This document shows positions 42,732-50,805 of a stretch of DNA of 64,000 nt, piece by piece. Origin of the DNA: CAYMKL01 sp964390805. Its GTDB lineage: Bacteria > Chloroflexota > Anaerolineae > VGOG01. The notes below the pieces were generated by a model. That model was not told where the DNA came from. It saw only the letters and a program-made list of their open reading frames with translations, and ran no database searches. The stretch's first letter is position 1, and each line of letters opens with the position of its first letter. The DNA is taken from positions 1 to 64,000 of the forward strand of contig CAYMKL010000005.1 in the NCBI GenBank assembly GCA_964390805.1. The letters run 5' to 3'. The translations under genes were made by a program, and so were the position numbers.

Positions 42732-45191
42732 ATGAATCAAACTTTATCCATAGCATTGAATAATCAAGATGCAGGCTGTGCAAAGAGTGACGTAGCCACT
42801 GATGAATATCTAGTGACCCTGCGTGAAAGCCTGGTAAATGCACTTGACGAGCGCGAACTGAGAGACCTCTGTGCCAAGTTGAGCGTGGACTACGATCGTC
42901 TACCTGGCGGGGGAAAGGTGGACAAGGTCACAGACTTACTCGTTTCCCTCCGTCACTCCGGGCGCATTCATGCTCTTGTCAGAGAGCTTGCCGTGCTACA
43001 GCGCGATGTTACTCCGCAGGCTATAGCAAATCCTCCGGCAAATGATCCCACATCTCCCTCAACGAAGGAAGAGAGGCGTGAAAAGCGAAAGGCGAAAGGA
43101 TTGTCTCATCGCAAGCGTTTCTTGAGAGCGTTCTTTGATGGACAATCTATTGCGTTCGAGGAAGATTTGTGCAAGAGTTGGGAGTTTGTAGCAACCAAAA
43201 TCGTGCATAGATTCTTGCCGAGATACGTTAAGCGGAGGATCACTCGTTTGCCTGAGGAGTTCGCTGTCACAGATTTCGTTGTCGATTTGGAGTCGCTAGA
43301 GTCGGAAGAATCTCGATCGGATACCCAGGCCAAACTGGCAACACAAAACGGGATGCCACTGATTGATCGGGCCTTTGCTAACTACCATTCAGTTTGTCTT
43401 TGGTACCGCGAAATCAGGCATGGTATACAGTTGCTCTTGACACCATTCGCTACTCTTGGCATGCTGCGTCTATTAGTGATACTGGCGTATATGGGAGGTG
43501 CTTTCTTGGTTTTTGTTGGGTCAGCGCCTGATATAGATCAAAGCAATCCGGGCTTGGTTTACACTTTTCCAGAGTCAGGAGAGTACTATGTGGAAGTGAA
43601 AGATACGGCGTCAGTTGCCCATCGTTACATGTTTGGAGCAGCTCAGCCTTCATCTGATGCCGTGACACCAGATTTCTCTCAGGGTGACATCTGGCCTTTG
43701 AGACACGGGGATCAGGTCTTCTCTAGGCTGCGACAGGAACAACAGCATCTGTATTACGTAGACGGTACTATTGGGGAGACAATAGTTGTGGAGCTTTACT
43801 GTTGGTACGCTGACGTCGACTTGGACTTTATGTTGTTTGACTCGGCGATGAACGAATGCAATGCTCTGAGTTTGTCAAGAATGGATCTAGAAGACCTCAG
43901 TGCATATCTAGGGTGCACCGTAACTTCTCCAGGCCGTCATTATCTGCGTGTTCAATTCTCGTCGCCTACACTGTGGTTATCTTCAAGATATGGATTCCGG
44001 ATTTACAAAGTACTCGATTACGTGGAGAGGGAACCAAATGATAGCTTTGAGTCGAGTCTTGAGGTTCCTCGAGGTGCCTTCGTATTGAATACCCTGGGTA
44101 GTCAGGGTCGGGGCTACTACCATCTAACTGCCCAAGCTGGCCAGCGACTGGAGATTAGTGCCTACAACTTAAGTCACTCACCCCTCTCGTCTGTTACACT
44201 GTACAAGCCAACCGAGAATGGACCTGTGGTAGTCGGCCATAGTACAAGATCTCTGTCCCCTCTGGTAAGGGGCAAGCACAACTTGTTTGAGACGTCCTAC
44301 GGGCGTGCCATCATAATCTCTTTTCTCCTCCGCAAACTTGGCTTTGACAAAAGTCCTAAGGAAATCGTAGGGGAAGGCACAGAGTCATGGATATTGTTAT
44401 TTCCTGTCTATTCTGTGGTGATAGTATTTTTAGGCTATGCCTTATTCCTAAAGTACTTATCACAGCGCAAGTACGAAGAATCTCTTGCCATAAGACGTAT
44501 TGTGAAGATTCTTTGGCGGTTGAGAGACGACGATGCTTTGAGATCTGAAGACAAGAAGTCTCGTATCCGCCTAGACATCAATCTCGCATCTGATAGCGTT
44601 CAAAGGATCCACAAGATCACCATTTTCCCTAGATTCTCTGCTGCTCCGAAAGAAATGGAAAAACGCATGACCAGGATTGCTAGTCAGATCAGACAGATGA
44701 ATGTGGCTGTGTCAACGCCTGGCGTAGGGACCCTGTCATTTCTACGCCGCAGGTTTACCCAGTGGTTGGACGTATTCTTGAAAGGTGAGTATGGGCAGTT
44801 TGAGTTTGATAGCGGTTTTGAGATGAAGCTTGTACCTTGGTATCGGCAGTTCTTATATACCATCCAGCGGCACTGGAAGAAGATAGGGGTTGCGGTGGTA
44901 TTCGCGTTGACTGTGATTGTGCTCACGCAATCCATTTGGCAAGATTACTGGATCGAGATTGTAGCGTCAGCTTGGTTGATGGTCCGCTACATAATCCTGG
45001 TCGTTGCTGTTAATGCCGTCTATGATCGATGGGGAGCAAAAGGCCCAACTGAGAAAGAGGAATCCAAGTGGTGGCATGCCGTAAGGCTGATTTTGTTCTT
45101 CTTTGTCCCCTTGTTTGCTTTCGACGTCTTGCTGCAAACGGGCATTGTTGAGAGCATCATCAAGCTCATAAGCAGTTTGAAGATATTCTGA
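42732..45191 (+). CDS. Membrane protein with N-terminal death-like (EAD-type) domain and PPC-like domains
   Basis: Unknown 819-residue protein. Residues about 25-95 (LRESLVNALDERELRDLCAKLSVDYDRLPGGGKVDKVTDLLVSL) match bacterial effector-associated/death-like domains (EAD7-like: ELrdLC..L.vDYd.LpG.gK), small helical adaptors that recruit effectors by homotypic contacts. A basic region, one or two TM helices (about 235-260), two extracytoplasmic PPC-like domains (second opening VEREPNDSFESS) and three or more C-terminal TM helices follow. Codon use is AT-richer than in the neighbours, suggesting acquisition. No enzyme motif. It has its own promoter. Possibly a membrane sensor or receptor that signals through an EAD partner located elsewhere (inference). 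Confidence 0.7.
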   Translation: MNQTLSIALNNQDAGCAKSDVATDEYLVTLRESLVNALDERELRDLCAKLSVDYDRLPGGGKVDKVTDLLVSLRHSGRIHALVRELAVLQRDVTPQAIANPPANDPTSPSTKEERREKRKAKGLSHRKRFLRAFFDGQSIAFEEDLCKSWEFVATKIVHRFLPRYVKRRITRLPEEFAVTDFVVDLESLESEESRSDTQAKLATQNGMPLIDRAFANYHSVCLWYREIRHGIQLLLTPFATLGMLRLLVILAYMGGAFLVFVGSAPDIDQSNPGLVYTFPESGEYYVEVKDTASVAHRYMFGAAQPSSDAVTPDFSQGDIWPLRHGDQVFSRLRQEQQHLYYVDGTIGETIVVELYCWYADVDLDFMLFDSAMNECNALSLSRMDLEDLSAYLGCTVTSPGRHYLRVQFSSPTLWLSSRYGFRIYKVLDYVEREPNDSFESSLEVPRGAFVLNTLGSQGRGYYHLTAQAGQRLEISAYNLSHSPLSSVTLYKPTENGPVVVGHSTRSLSPLVRGKHNLFETSYGRAIIISFLLRKLGFDKSPKEIVGEGTESWILLFPVYSVVIVFLGYALFLKYLSQRKYEESLAIRRIVKILWRLRDDDALRSEDKKSRIRLDINLASDSVQRIHKITIFPRFSAAPKEMEKRMTRIASQIRQMNVAVSTPGVGTLSFLRRRFTQWLDVFLKGEYGQFEFDSGFEMKLVPWYRQFLYTIQRHWKKIGVAVVFALTVIVLTQSIWQDYWIEIVASAWLMVRYIILVVAVNAVYDRWGAKGPTEKEESKWWHAVRLILFFFVPLFAFDVLLQTGIVESIIKLISSLKIF

Positions 45192-45240
45192 GCGGACTTA
45201 AGCGAGGTATTGATGCGGCTTGAGCTGGAGGAAGGATAGT

Positions 45241-45507
45241 GTGAGCCTTTCAGAAATACCCGACCAAGAAGTCGCCAGGTACTGGGACAAGAACGCCAGC
45301 GTATGGGCCGATCACGTCCGCCAAGGGTGGGATGCTTACCGCGAGCATTTCAACAATCCTGCCTTTTTTGAGTTCATGGGCGACCTTAGCGGGAAGACAG
45401 TTCTGGGCGCTGGCTGCGGAGGGGGCTAAAACACGCGGCTCCTCGCCAGAAGCGGAGCTCGAATGACCGGAGTGGACATTTCCGAGAGGATGGAAGAAAC
45501 ACCATGA
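45241..45507 (+). pseudogene. SAM-dependent methyltransferase 5' fragment, copy 1
   Basis: Good RBS (GGAGGAAGG) and GTG start, VSLSEIPDQEVARYWDKNA, then motif I as VLGAGCGGG followed by an in-frame TAA; beyond it the same frame continues NTRLLARSGARMTGVDISERM and stops at 45507. Class I methyltransferase N-terminus with a nonsense mutation and loss of the 3' two thirds. The terminal TGA overlaps the next ATG. Confidence 0.8.
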
Positions 45508-45866
45508 GCAAGACCGACCGCGCTTTCATCAAAGAATCCTTCCCCATCAGAGAGGGAGAGCGCTTACCGACGGCTCAGGACATTTCACAGTCCCCAACGG
45601 GTGCTCTCTTCTCCGACACTCGCCCCGAAGCCGAGGCGGTACTCATTGGGCTGCTGCGCCAGGCTCCACCGTGGCGCAAGTTGGCTATGGTGGGCCAACT
45701 GAACCAGGCCGTGCGCACGTTGGCCCTCAGCGGACTGCGCACACGCCATCCCGAGGCTACCCCTCAGGAGTTGCGTCGTCGCCTGGCCGATATGCTGCTC
45801 GGCCCCGATCTGGCTGCCCAGGTATACGGCCCACAGGAAGTGCAGGAGGCTCCCGATGCTGCCTGA
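45504..45866 (+). CDS. Antitoxin-like protein, possibly chimeric at its N-terminus
   Basis: A 120-residue protein. The C-terminal 80 residues (DTRPEAEAVLIGLLRQAPPWRKLAMVGQ...RTLALSGLRTRHPEATPQELRRRLADMLLGPDLAAQVYG) belong to a small helical family seen in Chloroflexota and cyanobacteria, usually followed by a nucleotidyltransferase gene and possibly antitoxin-like (recalled from context; not tested). The first 17 residues, MSKTDRAFIKESFPIRE, look like the start of DUF1156 methylase-type proteins, so the gene may be a fusion of a gene fragment with the antitoxin body. The partner downstream survives only as a fragment. Confidence 0.6.
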   Translation: MSKTDRAFIKESFPIREGERLPTAQDISQSPTGALFSDTRPEAEAVLIGLLRQAPPWRKLAMVGQLNQAVRTLALSGLRTRHPEATPQELRRRLADMLLGPDLAAQVYGPQEVQEAPDAA

Positions 45867-45933
45867 ACCCGTAGCCGTGACGTTGTTAGTGATTGAGGCA
45901 TTGGACTACTGTCAACGAATGGGCAACGAATAA
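45856..45933 (+). pseudogene. Nucleotidyltransferase (AbiEii-like) 5' fragment
   Basis: AGGAGG then ATG, MLPEPVAVTLLVIEALDY: the opening of nucleotidyltransferase toxins that follow this antitoxin-like family. After 18 codons the frame enters a palindromic repeat (CQRMGNE, stop). The rest of the gene is absent. Confidence 0.55.
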
Positions 45934-45982
45934 ACGAATTCGGCCACCCTCCATTCGTTTATTCGCTCGGGATTCGTTGACA
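45910..45982. repeat. AACGAAT palindromic element, copy A
   Basis: TGTCAACGAATGGGCAACGAATAAACGAATT on the left and CATTCGTTTATTCGCTCGGGATTCGTTGACA on the right; imperfect 73-bp palindrome. Together with copy B at 46457-46528 it brackets the GxxExxY gene. Confidence 0.8.
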
Positions 45983-45998
45983 GAGAATGAGGAGAAAC

Positions 45999-46469
45999 AT
46001 GTCCAGAGCAACAAGAGACCGGCCAGGGTTGGTGGACGACGGACTCGAAGGGCTTACATACCAGACCATCGGTTTCGCGATGGACGTCCACAACGATCTG
46101 GGGCCGGGCCACCGCGAAGAGACGTATCATAATGCTATGACCCAGCGATACGCGGATGCCGGAGTGCCTGCCGAAAGAGAGCCCAAGCTCCCCATCTACG
46201 ACGAGAATGGCAACCTGGTGAACTTCTACGAGCCGGATCACCTGGTTGACCAAAGACTCATAGCTGAGTACAAGGCGCATTTCTATCCCCTCACCAACGA
46301 TGAGATCGCCCAATGCATAGACTATTTCGCTGCTTCTGATTGCGAGGTCATTCTGCTGTTCAACTTCGGGAGACCGCGCCTGGAGTGGAAGCGGCTCTTT
46401 CCACCCAAGCACATCCGTGCCCACCGCCGCAAGCGCTGGGTGCGTGGTTCGCAATCTGTCAACGAATGA
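45999..46469 (+). CDS. GxxExxY-family protein (PD-(D/E)XK-like)
   Basis: About 156 residues. Motif GHREETY is the family's GxxExxY signature; then EREPKLPIYDENGNLVNFYEPDHLVDQRLIAEYKAH (Asp plus ExK, nuclease-like core), AQCIDYFAASDCEVILLFNFG. Function is unknown in the literature; the fold relates to restriction-type nucleases. Start at the second ATG with GAGGAGAAAC. Its last residues (SVNE) and stop come from palindrome copy B, and copy A ends just before its RBS, so the gene is embedded in a repeat-flanked cassette. Confidence 0.82.
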   Translation: MSRATRDRPGLVDDGLEGLTYQTIGFAMDVHNDLGPGHREETYHNAMTQRYADAGVPAEREPKLPIYDENGNLVNFYEPDHLVDQRLIAEYKAHFYPLTNDEIAQCIDYFAASDCEVILLFNFGRPRLEWKRLFPPKHIRAHRRKRWVRGSQSVNE

Positions 46470-46528
46470 GCAACGAATAAACGAATCGCCCCTGTCCCAT
46501 TCGTTTATTCGTTCAATATTCGTTGACA
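46457..46528. repeat. AACGAAT palindromic element, copy B
   Basis: TGTCAACGAATGAGCAACGAATAAACGAAT / ATTCGTTTATTCGTTCAATATTCGTTGACA; same orientation and more than 80 percent arm identity with copy A. It supplies the stop codon of the GxxExxY gene. Confidence 0.8.
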
Positions 46529-46543
46529 AAAAGAAGGAGCACA

Positions 46544-46615
46544 ATGACCGCCTTTCACACCACCGCCGTACCGCCTCCGGCAGCGTGGAGCGAGGGGCTA
46601 CGCTGGGTGAGGTGA
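46544..46615 (+). pseudogene. Short 5' gene fragment with strong RBS
   Basis: AAGAAGGAGCACA precedes ATG; 23 codons (MTAFHTTAVPPPAAWSEGL...) and stop. It fits the local pattern of retained gene starts with lost bodies. No family can be assigned. Confidence 0.3.
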
Positions 46616-46661
46616 AGCGGAGCGCCACGACCCTTAATAACCCGGCCAGAGTAACGATGAT

Positions 46662-46769
46662 ATGAGCCATTCCCCAATATCCGAACAGCAAGTCGCCCAA
46701 TACTGGGACGACAACGCCAACCTATGGGCCGATCACGTCCGCCCTGATGCCTCCGGAGGTGAACAATGA
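46662..46769 (+). pseudogene. SAM-dependent methyltransferase 5' fragment, copy 2
   Basis: MSHSPISEQQVAQYWDDNA then NLWADHVRP is clearly homologous to copy 1 at 45241 (SLSEIPDQEVARYWDKNA then SVWADHVRQ). After 28 codons similarity ends, and the frame stops with TGA overlapping the ATG of the next gene. Confidence 0.75.
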
Positions 46770-48289
46770 ACAGAGGAAAGTTCGTATTTCAGCGTCTGGT
46801 GGCTATCGCGGTGATTATCACCCTACTGCTGGCTCTGCCGGCGCCGGCCATGGCCGACGGCGGGCCTATCCTCAGCGACCCGCAACTGTGGGCCCAACTG
46901 GAGGAAGGACAGCAGATCGCCGTGGTCAGGTTGGGGAGCGGCAATACAGCCCGCGTGGATCTGTTCATCTCCATGCTCGACAGGAGCGGGGAAACCCACG
47001 AGATCGTTTTCTTCCTGCCGCTGGGGCTTGATCCCTCCGCTTTCAGTGTGGTCGAAGAGACCTCCCTGGAGTTCGACGAGGTGGTGACGGAGGAGTTGGA
47101 TGAAATCCTCCTGAGAGAGGCCAGGCAGGCAACTTCCTACAGGAAGAATGTGCGCTGGTCGTTGCTGCTGGGGACGCTGTTCATCAACGGGGCCTGGAGC
47201 TGGCCGCTATGGCTTCTGTGGAGTCTGGCTGGCTGTGCTGCCCCTGGCGCACAACTTGCCCCAATAGCCACTTACGAGACGGAGAGTTCGCAGGTTGCCA
47301 TCTATGGGATGGACGAAGAGACCGATCTCCAGGCGCTCATCGAAACCACGGGCCTCGACCCGGCGGTGCAGGAGACGCTGGCCCGACTGGAGGGGCAGCA
47401 GATTGCCGTGGTCACCCTCCAGACGCAGCCGCCTGAAGAGAGCGCCAGCTATTGGGAGCCCACCGGCCAGCCAGGCATCCACCTGGCCTGGACGACGACC
47501 CTGGTTTCCCACTCCGCCGAGGCGACGTATGCCTATCCCCTGGGCACCGGCAGTGCCTGGGCTCACCCCATCGAGATCACGCGCGTCTACGTCGTCGCTC
47601 CTCCGGGCGTTGACTTCGAGCTCCAGTATCCAAAGTTGGGGGCGGATCACTCAGGCTTTGACCTGCCTTTGCTGTGGGGTCAGCCCGAGCCGCGCATCAT
47701 GGACGCTGAGGGTCCTGCCTACGCGGTGGAGAACGCGGCAGGGGACTTTGGCCGCATCTGGCGGGTGACCTACATGGACAGCAACTCCGCCGAAGACCTG
47801 GTCATCACCCGCTTGCCAGAGATGTCGCGGGAGACGCTGGCTGCGCTGAGGTGGCTGAGGTTCCGGCAGCCGTTGCAGTCGCTTACGTACGTGGTCAGCT
47901 TCGTAATGGCGCTGCTGGTATGGCTGGTTGCGTGGCGCTACGTTATGCCCAGGATGCTGGGGATGGCGTACCACTGGCTCGATTTCAAGCTGTACCGCGA
48001 TGCCCTGGGATGGGCACTGCTGTACCCGTTGACCAACGGGGTATTGCTGGCAGCGGCGGCTCTGCTGATCCCTGTCACTGCTGGCGCGTCTTTGTTGATA
48101 GGGGCTCCGGTGCTGTTCGTCACATTGCTCGGGGCAGTCAGCATCTTCTTCTTTGCTCGATGGAGATCGCGCGCCCTTGGTGTCTCGAAGGCGCGAGCTG
48201 CCTGGGCCTACGTCGTTGTCACTTTGATTGCCAACGTCGTCTATCTCGTCTTTGCCATCGGCTATACGGCGTTGGTAGGAGCTTCATAG
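46766..48289 (+). CDS. Exported multi-pass membrane protein of unknown function
   Basis: A 507-residue protein with signal peptide (VAIAVIITLLLALPAPAMADGG), an extracytoplasmic region with repeated QQIAVV strands (EEGQQIAVVRLG and LEGQQIAVVTLQ), a Trp-rich hydrophobic stretch near residue 145, and about four C-terminal TM helices from residue 370. It resembles DUF2330-like exported proteins in layout, but the identity is not certain. ATG with GGAGGTG upstream. The next gene starts at the base after its stop, so the methyltransferase is translationally coupled. Confidence 0.7.
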   Translation: MNRGKFVFQRLVAIAVIITLLLALPAPAMADGGPILSDPQLWAQLEEGQQIAVVRLGSGNTARVDLFISMLDRSGETHEIVFFLPLGLDPSAFSVVEETSLEFDEVVTEELDEILLREARQATSYRKNVRWSLLLGTLFINGAWSWPLWLLWSLAGCAAPGAQLAPIATYETESSQVAIYGMDEETDLQALIETTGLDPAVQETLARLEGQQIAVVTLQTQPPEESASYWEPTGQPGIHLAWTTTLVSHSAEATYAYPLGTGSAWAHPIEITRVYVVAPPGVDFELQYPKLGADHSGFDLPLLWGQPEPRIMDAEGPAYAVENAAGDFGRIWRVTYMDSNSAEDLVITRLPEMSRETLAALRWLRFRQPLQSLTYVVSFVMALLVWLVAWRYVMPRMLGMAYHWLDFKLYRDALGWALLYPLTNGVLLAAAALLIPVTAGASLLIGAPVLFVTLLGAVSIFFFARWRSRALGVSKARAAWAYVVVTLIANVVYLVFAIGYTALVGAS

Positions 48290-49063
48290 ATGGGTCAAAA
48301 GATGACGAGAAACGAGTGGGAAGAGTTCTTCGACGGCCACGCTCCGCTCTATATGGACAACTCCTTCACCAAAAACACGGTGGAGGAAGTGGATTTTGTT
48401 CTTGAGGAGTTAAGGCTTCCGCCGAGCAGCTGTATTCTGGACGTGGGCTGTGGGACCGGGCGCCATGCTGTTGAGCTGGCCAGGCGGGGGTATCAGCTCA
48501 CGGGGGTGGACATCTCCTCGGGGATGCTGGCTGAAGCAGAGAAGGCGGCCAGGGAAGCTGGTGTCGTGGTCGAACTGATTCACGCCGACGCGACACAGTT
48601 CACGTCAGACAAGCTGTTCGATGCCGCCATCTGTCTGTGCGAAGGGGCCTTCTCGCTGTTGGGCAGCCAGGATGACCCCATCGAACACGATCTGGCCATT
48701 CTCCGCCACATACATGCTGCCCTCGGGCCAGGGGCTCGGTTCATTTTGACCACACTCAACGCATGTAGGGTGATTCGCCAGGTTATCCAGGAGGACGTGC
48801 AAAACGGCCGCTTTGATCCGGTCACCATGGTGGAAGTCTCCACCGTCGAGTGTGATACACCGCAGGGCAAGAAGAGCCTGCTGGTGAGAGAGCGCAGTTA
48901 TGTGCCCACGGAGTTAGTCATGCTCCTCCGCCAGGCGGGGTTCGAAGTGGAACACATCTGGGGTGGCACCGCAGGGAACTGGGGGCGGCGTAAGATCTAT
49001 CTTGATGAGATGGAGGTCATGGTTGTCGCCAGGAAGGCTACCGAAAGGAGTGATAAAAAATGA
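48290..49063 (+). CDS. Class I SAM-dependent methyltransferase
   Basis: Methyltransferase with motif I ILDVGCGTGRHAVELARRGY, motif II TGVDISSGMLAEAEKAA, motif III DAAICLCEGAFSLL and a post-core strand ERSYVPTELVMLLRQAGFEVEHI. Length 257. Substrate unknown; small-molecule or cofactor methylation is typical. It starts immediately after the previous stop codon. Its TGA overlaps the ATG of a 54-aa reading frame. Related to neither truncated methyltransferase fragment by its N-terminus. Confidence 0.87.
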   Translation: MGQKMTRNEWEEFFDGHAPLYMDNSFTKNTVEEVDFVLEELRLPPSSCILDVGCGTGRHAVELARRGYQLTGVDISSGMLAEAEKAAREAGVVVELIHADATQFTSDKLFDAAICLCEGAFSLLGSQDDPIEHDLAILRHIHAALGPGARFILTTLNACRVIRQVIQEDVQNGRFDPVTMVEVSTVECDTPQGKKSLLVRERSYVPTELVMLLRQAGFEVEHIWGGTAGNWGRRKIYLDEMEVMVVARKATERSDKK

Positions 49064-49224
49064 AACGCTTCAGTGTCTCTAACGACATCAACAGAGTATA
49101 CAGCTCGCTGGTTCATCAGTGGCTAGATTACATGAAATACTTGAAACCGCACTATCCCTATCTGTTTTCTTTCACCATGAGAGCGAATCCTTTTGATCGG
49201 GAAGCATCGCCGATAGTGAGTTGA
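49060..49224 (+). CDS. 54-aa ORF, translationally coupled; possible gene fragment
   Basis: ATG overlaps the preceding TGA (ATGA) with AAAGGAG 9 nt upstream. Translation MKRFSVSNDINRVYSSLVHQ, then a WLDYMKYLKPHYPYLFSF segment. AT-richer and well-formed, ending near repeated GACGAGT sequence. It may be a genuine small protein or the start of a lost larger gene (opening like a transporter or lipase subunit cannot be decided). Confidence 0.45.
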   Translation: MKRFSVSNDINRVYSSLVHQWLDYMKYLKPHYPYLFSFTMRANPFDREASPIVS

Positions 49225-49228
49225 TGGG

Positions 49229-49291
49229 GTGACGAGTGAGGAGGCAATGCGTGACGAGTCAACGAGTAATAAGTTGACGAGGAGCCGATGT
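49229..49291. repeat. GACGAGT direct-repeat patch
   Basis: Several TGACGAGT/AACGAGT/TTGACGAGGAG units in about 60 bp directly after the 54-aa ORF; noncoding. No other content was seen between here and the terminator. Confidence 0.45.
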
Positions 49292-49311
49292 GACTGAGTA
49301 CCCCTACAAGC

Positions 49312-49346
49312 AGTAAGCCGCTTGTCAACTTGACAAGCGGCTTACT
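49312..49346. terminator. Bidirectional terminator between convergent genes
   Basis: AGTAAGCCGCTTGTCA and TGACAAGCGGCTTACT around ACT: a perfect 16-bp stem between the methyltransferase unit and the convergent pentapeptide gene. Confidence 0.75.
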
Positions 49347-49367
49347 TGATTCCAGCACAGGTGACCG

Positions 49368-50528
49368 TTATTCTCCCAATTCAATCTGGCTGCTTTCATC
49401 GTCCACATTGACGGCTTCAGGAGGTGGGGTGAATCCCTCCGGCCATATTGTAGCTCTGTTGTATTTGGCGTGCCTCACATTGCCCCCTTCAAGATTCGTG
49501 GCTCCCAGCAAGGCCCCTCGGAGATCTGCGTGTCGTAGAGCAACACCCTGAAGGTTTGCGGCCAACAGGTTGGCACCCTGGAGATTGGCACTCACCAACT
49601 CTGCATCCTGAAGATTGGCGTCCTTCAGGTTGGCGTCCTGGAGGTCGGTGTCCGTCAGGTTGGCGTCCTGGAGATTGGCGTACCTCAGGTTGGCGTCCTT
49701 CAGGTCAGCATCCCTCAGGTTGGCGTACTGGAGATTGGCGCGCATTAGATTGGCGTCCCGCAGATCGGTGTACTTCAGATTAGCACCCTGGAGATTGGCC
49801 TCATACAGGCTAGCCCCCTGGAGATTGGCGCCCGTCAGGCCAGCACCCTGGAGATTGGCGTACCTCAGGTTAGCCCCCTGGAGAATGGCCTCGTACGGGC
49901 CGGCGCCCTGGAGATTGGCTTCCGTCAGGTTGGCGTCCTGGAGATTGGCGCGCATCAGGTTGGCGTCCTGGAGGTCCACGTCCGTCAGGTTAGCCCCTTG
50001 GAGCTTGGCGTCTGTCAGGTTGGTGTGCTGCAGATCGGCGAACTTCAGGTTAGCGCTCTGCAGATTGGTCTCTCGCAGGTTGGCTTCTCGCAGGTTTGCC
50101 CACTGGAGATCGGCCTCTCGTAGGTTGGCGGCCTGTAGATCAATCTTATTAACCGATCCATCCCGCAGCCATCCATGCGCCCGCAACGCCCGAACTGCTT
50201 TCATTGCAGACACACTATCCGAACTGCTGAGCTGCCGGATGAGCCGCCCTTTCTCTTGCTCCGTTTCGCGGCGCTGATACAGTGCTTCAATAATGAGTAT
50301 GATAACCGAGAGGCCTGCCAGCTCCGTGCTGGCGTGGGCATAAAAATCTGCGATGATCTGCTGTGCTGTCTCCGGCAGGTAAAGCCATCCACGCTGATTG
50401 AGGTGGCCCAATGCCCCGATCAGAAACGCCAATGCCAGCAGCGCAATACCCACTACCCTGAGAACAGTCCACCACTGCATGAACCGTCGCACGATTCTGC
50501 GGATAACCATTGGCCCCTTCCCCCTCAT
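49368..50528 (-). CDS. Membrane-anchored pentapeptide-repeat protein
   Basis: N-terminal TM helices (VVGIALLALAFLIGALGHL and an STELAGLSVIILIIEALY segment), a short helical linker (RLIRQLSSSDSVSAMKAVRAL), then about 44 consecutive pentapeptide repeats (A[NDS]L[QRTK]x) from residue about 130 to 355, predicted to form a long right-handed quadrilateral beta helix in the cytosol. The C-terminus WPEGFTPPPEAV is typical of such proteins. Function unknown; a gyrase-mimic role is known for some families but not implied here. The repeat DNA (GGCGTCCTGGAGATT-like units) looks recently expanded. Convergent with the methyltransferase gene. Confidence 0.85.
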   Translation of the reverse strand: MRGKGPMVIRRIVRRFMQWWTVLRVVGIALLALAFLIGALGHLNQRGWLYLPETAQQIIADFYAHASTELAGLSVIILIIEALYQRRETEQEKGRLIRQLSSSDSVSAMKAVRALRAHGWLRDGSVNKIDLQAANLREADLQWANLREANLRETNLQSANLKFADLQHTNLTDAKLQGANLTDVDLQDANLMRANLQDANLTEANLQGAGPYEAILQGANLRYANLQGAGLTGANLQGASLYEANLQGANLKYTDLRDANLMRANLQYANLRDADLKDANLRYANLQDANLTDTDLQDANLKDANLQDAELVSANLQGANLLAANLQGVALRHADLRGALLGATNLEGGNVRHAKYNRATIWPEGFTPPPEAVNVDDESSQIELGE

Positions 50529-50569
50529 CAGAAATGCACAACGCGCCTATTGTAACATTTTTCGCCTGG

Positions 50570-50598
50570 TTGCGCAAGTCCTCAAATGGAGGTATAAT
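50570..50598 (+). promoter_or_regulatory. sigma70-type promoter for the nucleotidase gene
   Basis: TTGCGC (50570-50575), 17-bp spacer, TATAAT (50593-50598), giving a leader of about 200 nt. The leader contains no obvious hairpin regulator. Confidence 0.6.
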
Positions 50599-50805
50599 GG
50601 GGTTGCCAACGTCGTCGGGTTGAGAATAGACCAATTTCGGAAGTCTCAAAACCGACCTCGATTTATAACGTTTTTAGCCAGTTTCGCGCTAGTTTGGTCC
50701 ACCCAAGTGGGCGATTGAAGACTTCCAAAGCCTTAACTTAATGACACAGTGATGGGGTTTGTGCCCCTCCAGGGGAGAGATTAGCAACGTAAAGGAGAAG
50801 ATACG

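Noticed and set aside
49556..50277. Possible CRISPR-like periodicity
   Set aside because: 15-bp periodicity is the DNA of pentapeptide repeats; there are no equal repeats separated by unique spacers.
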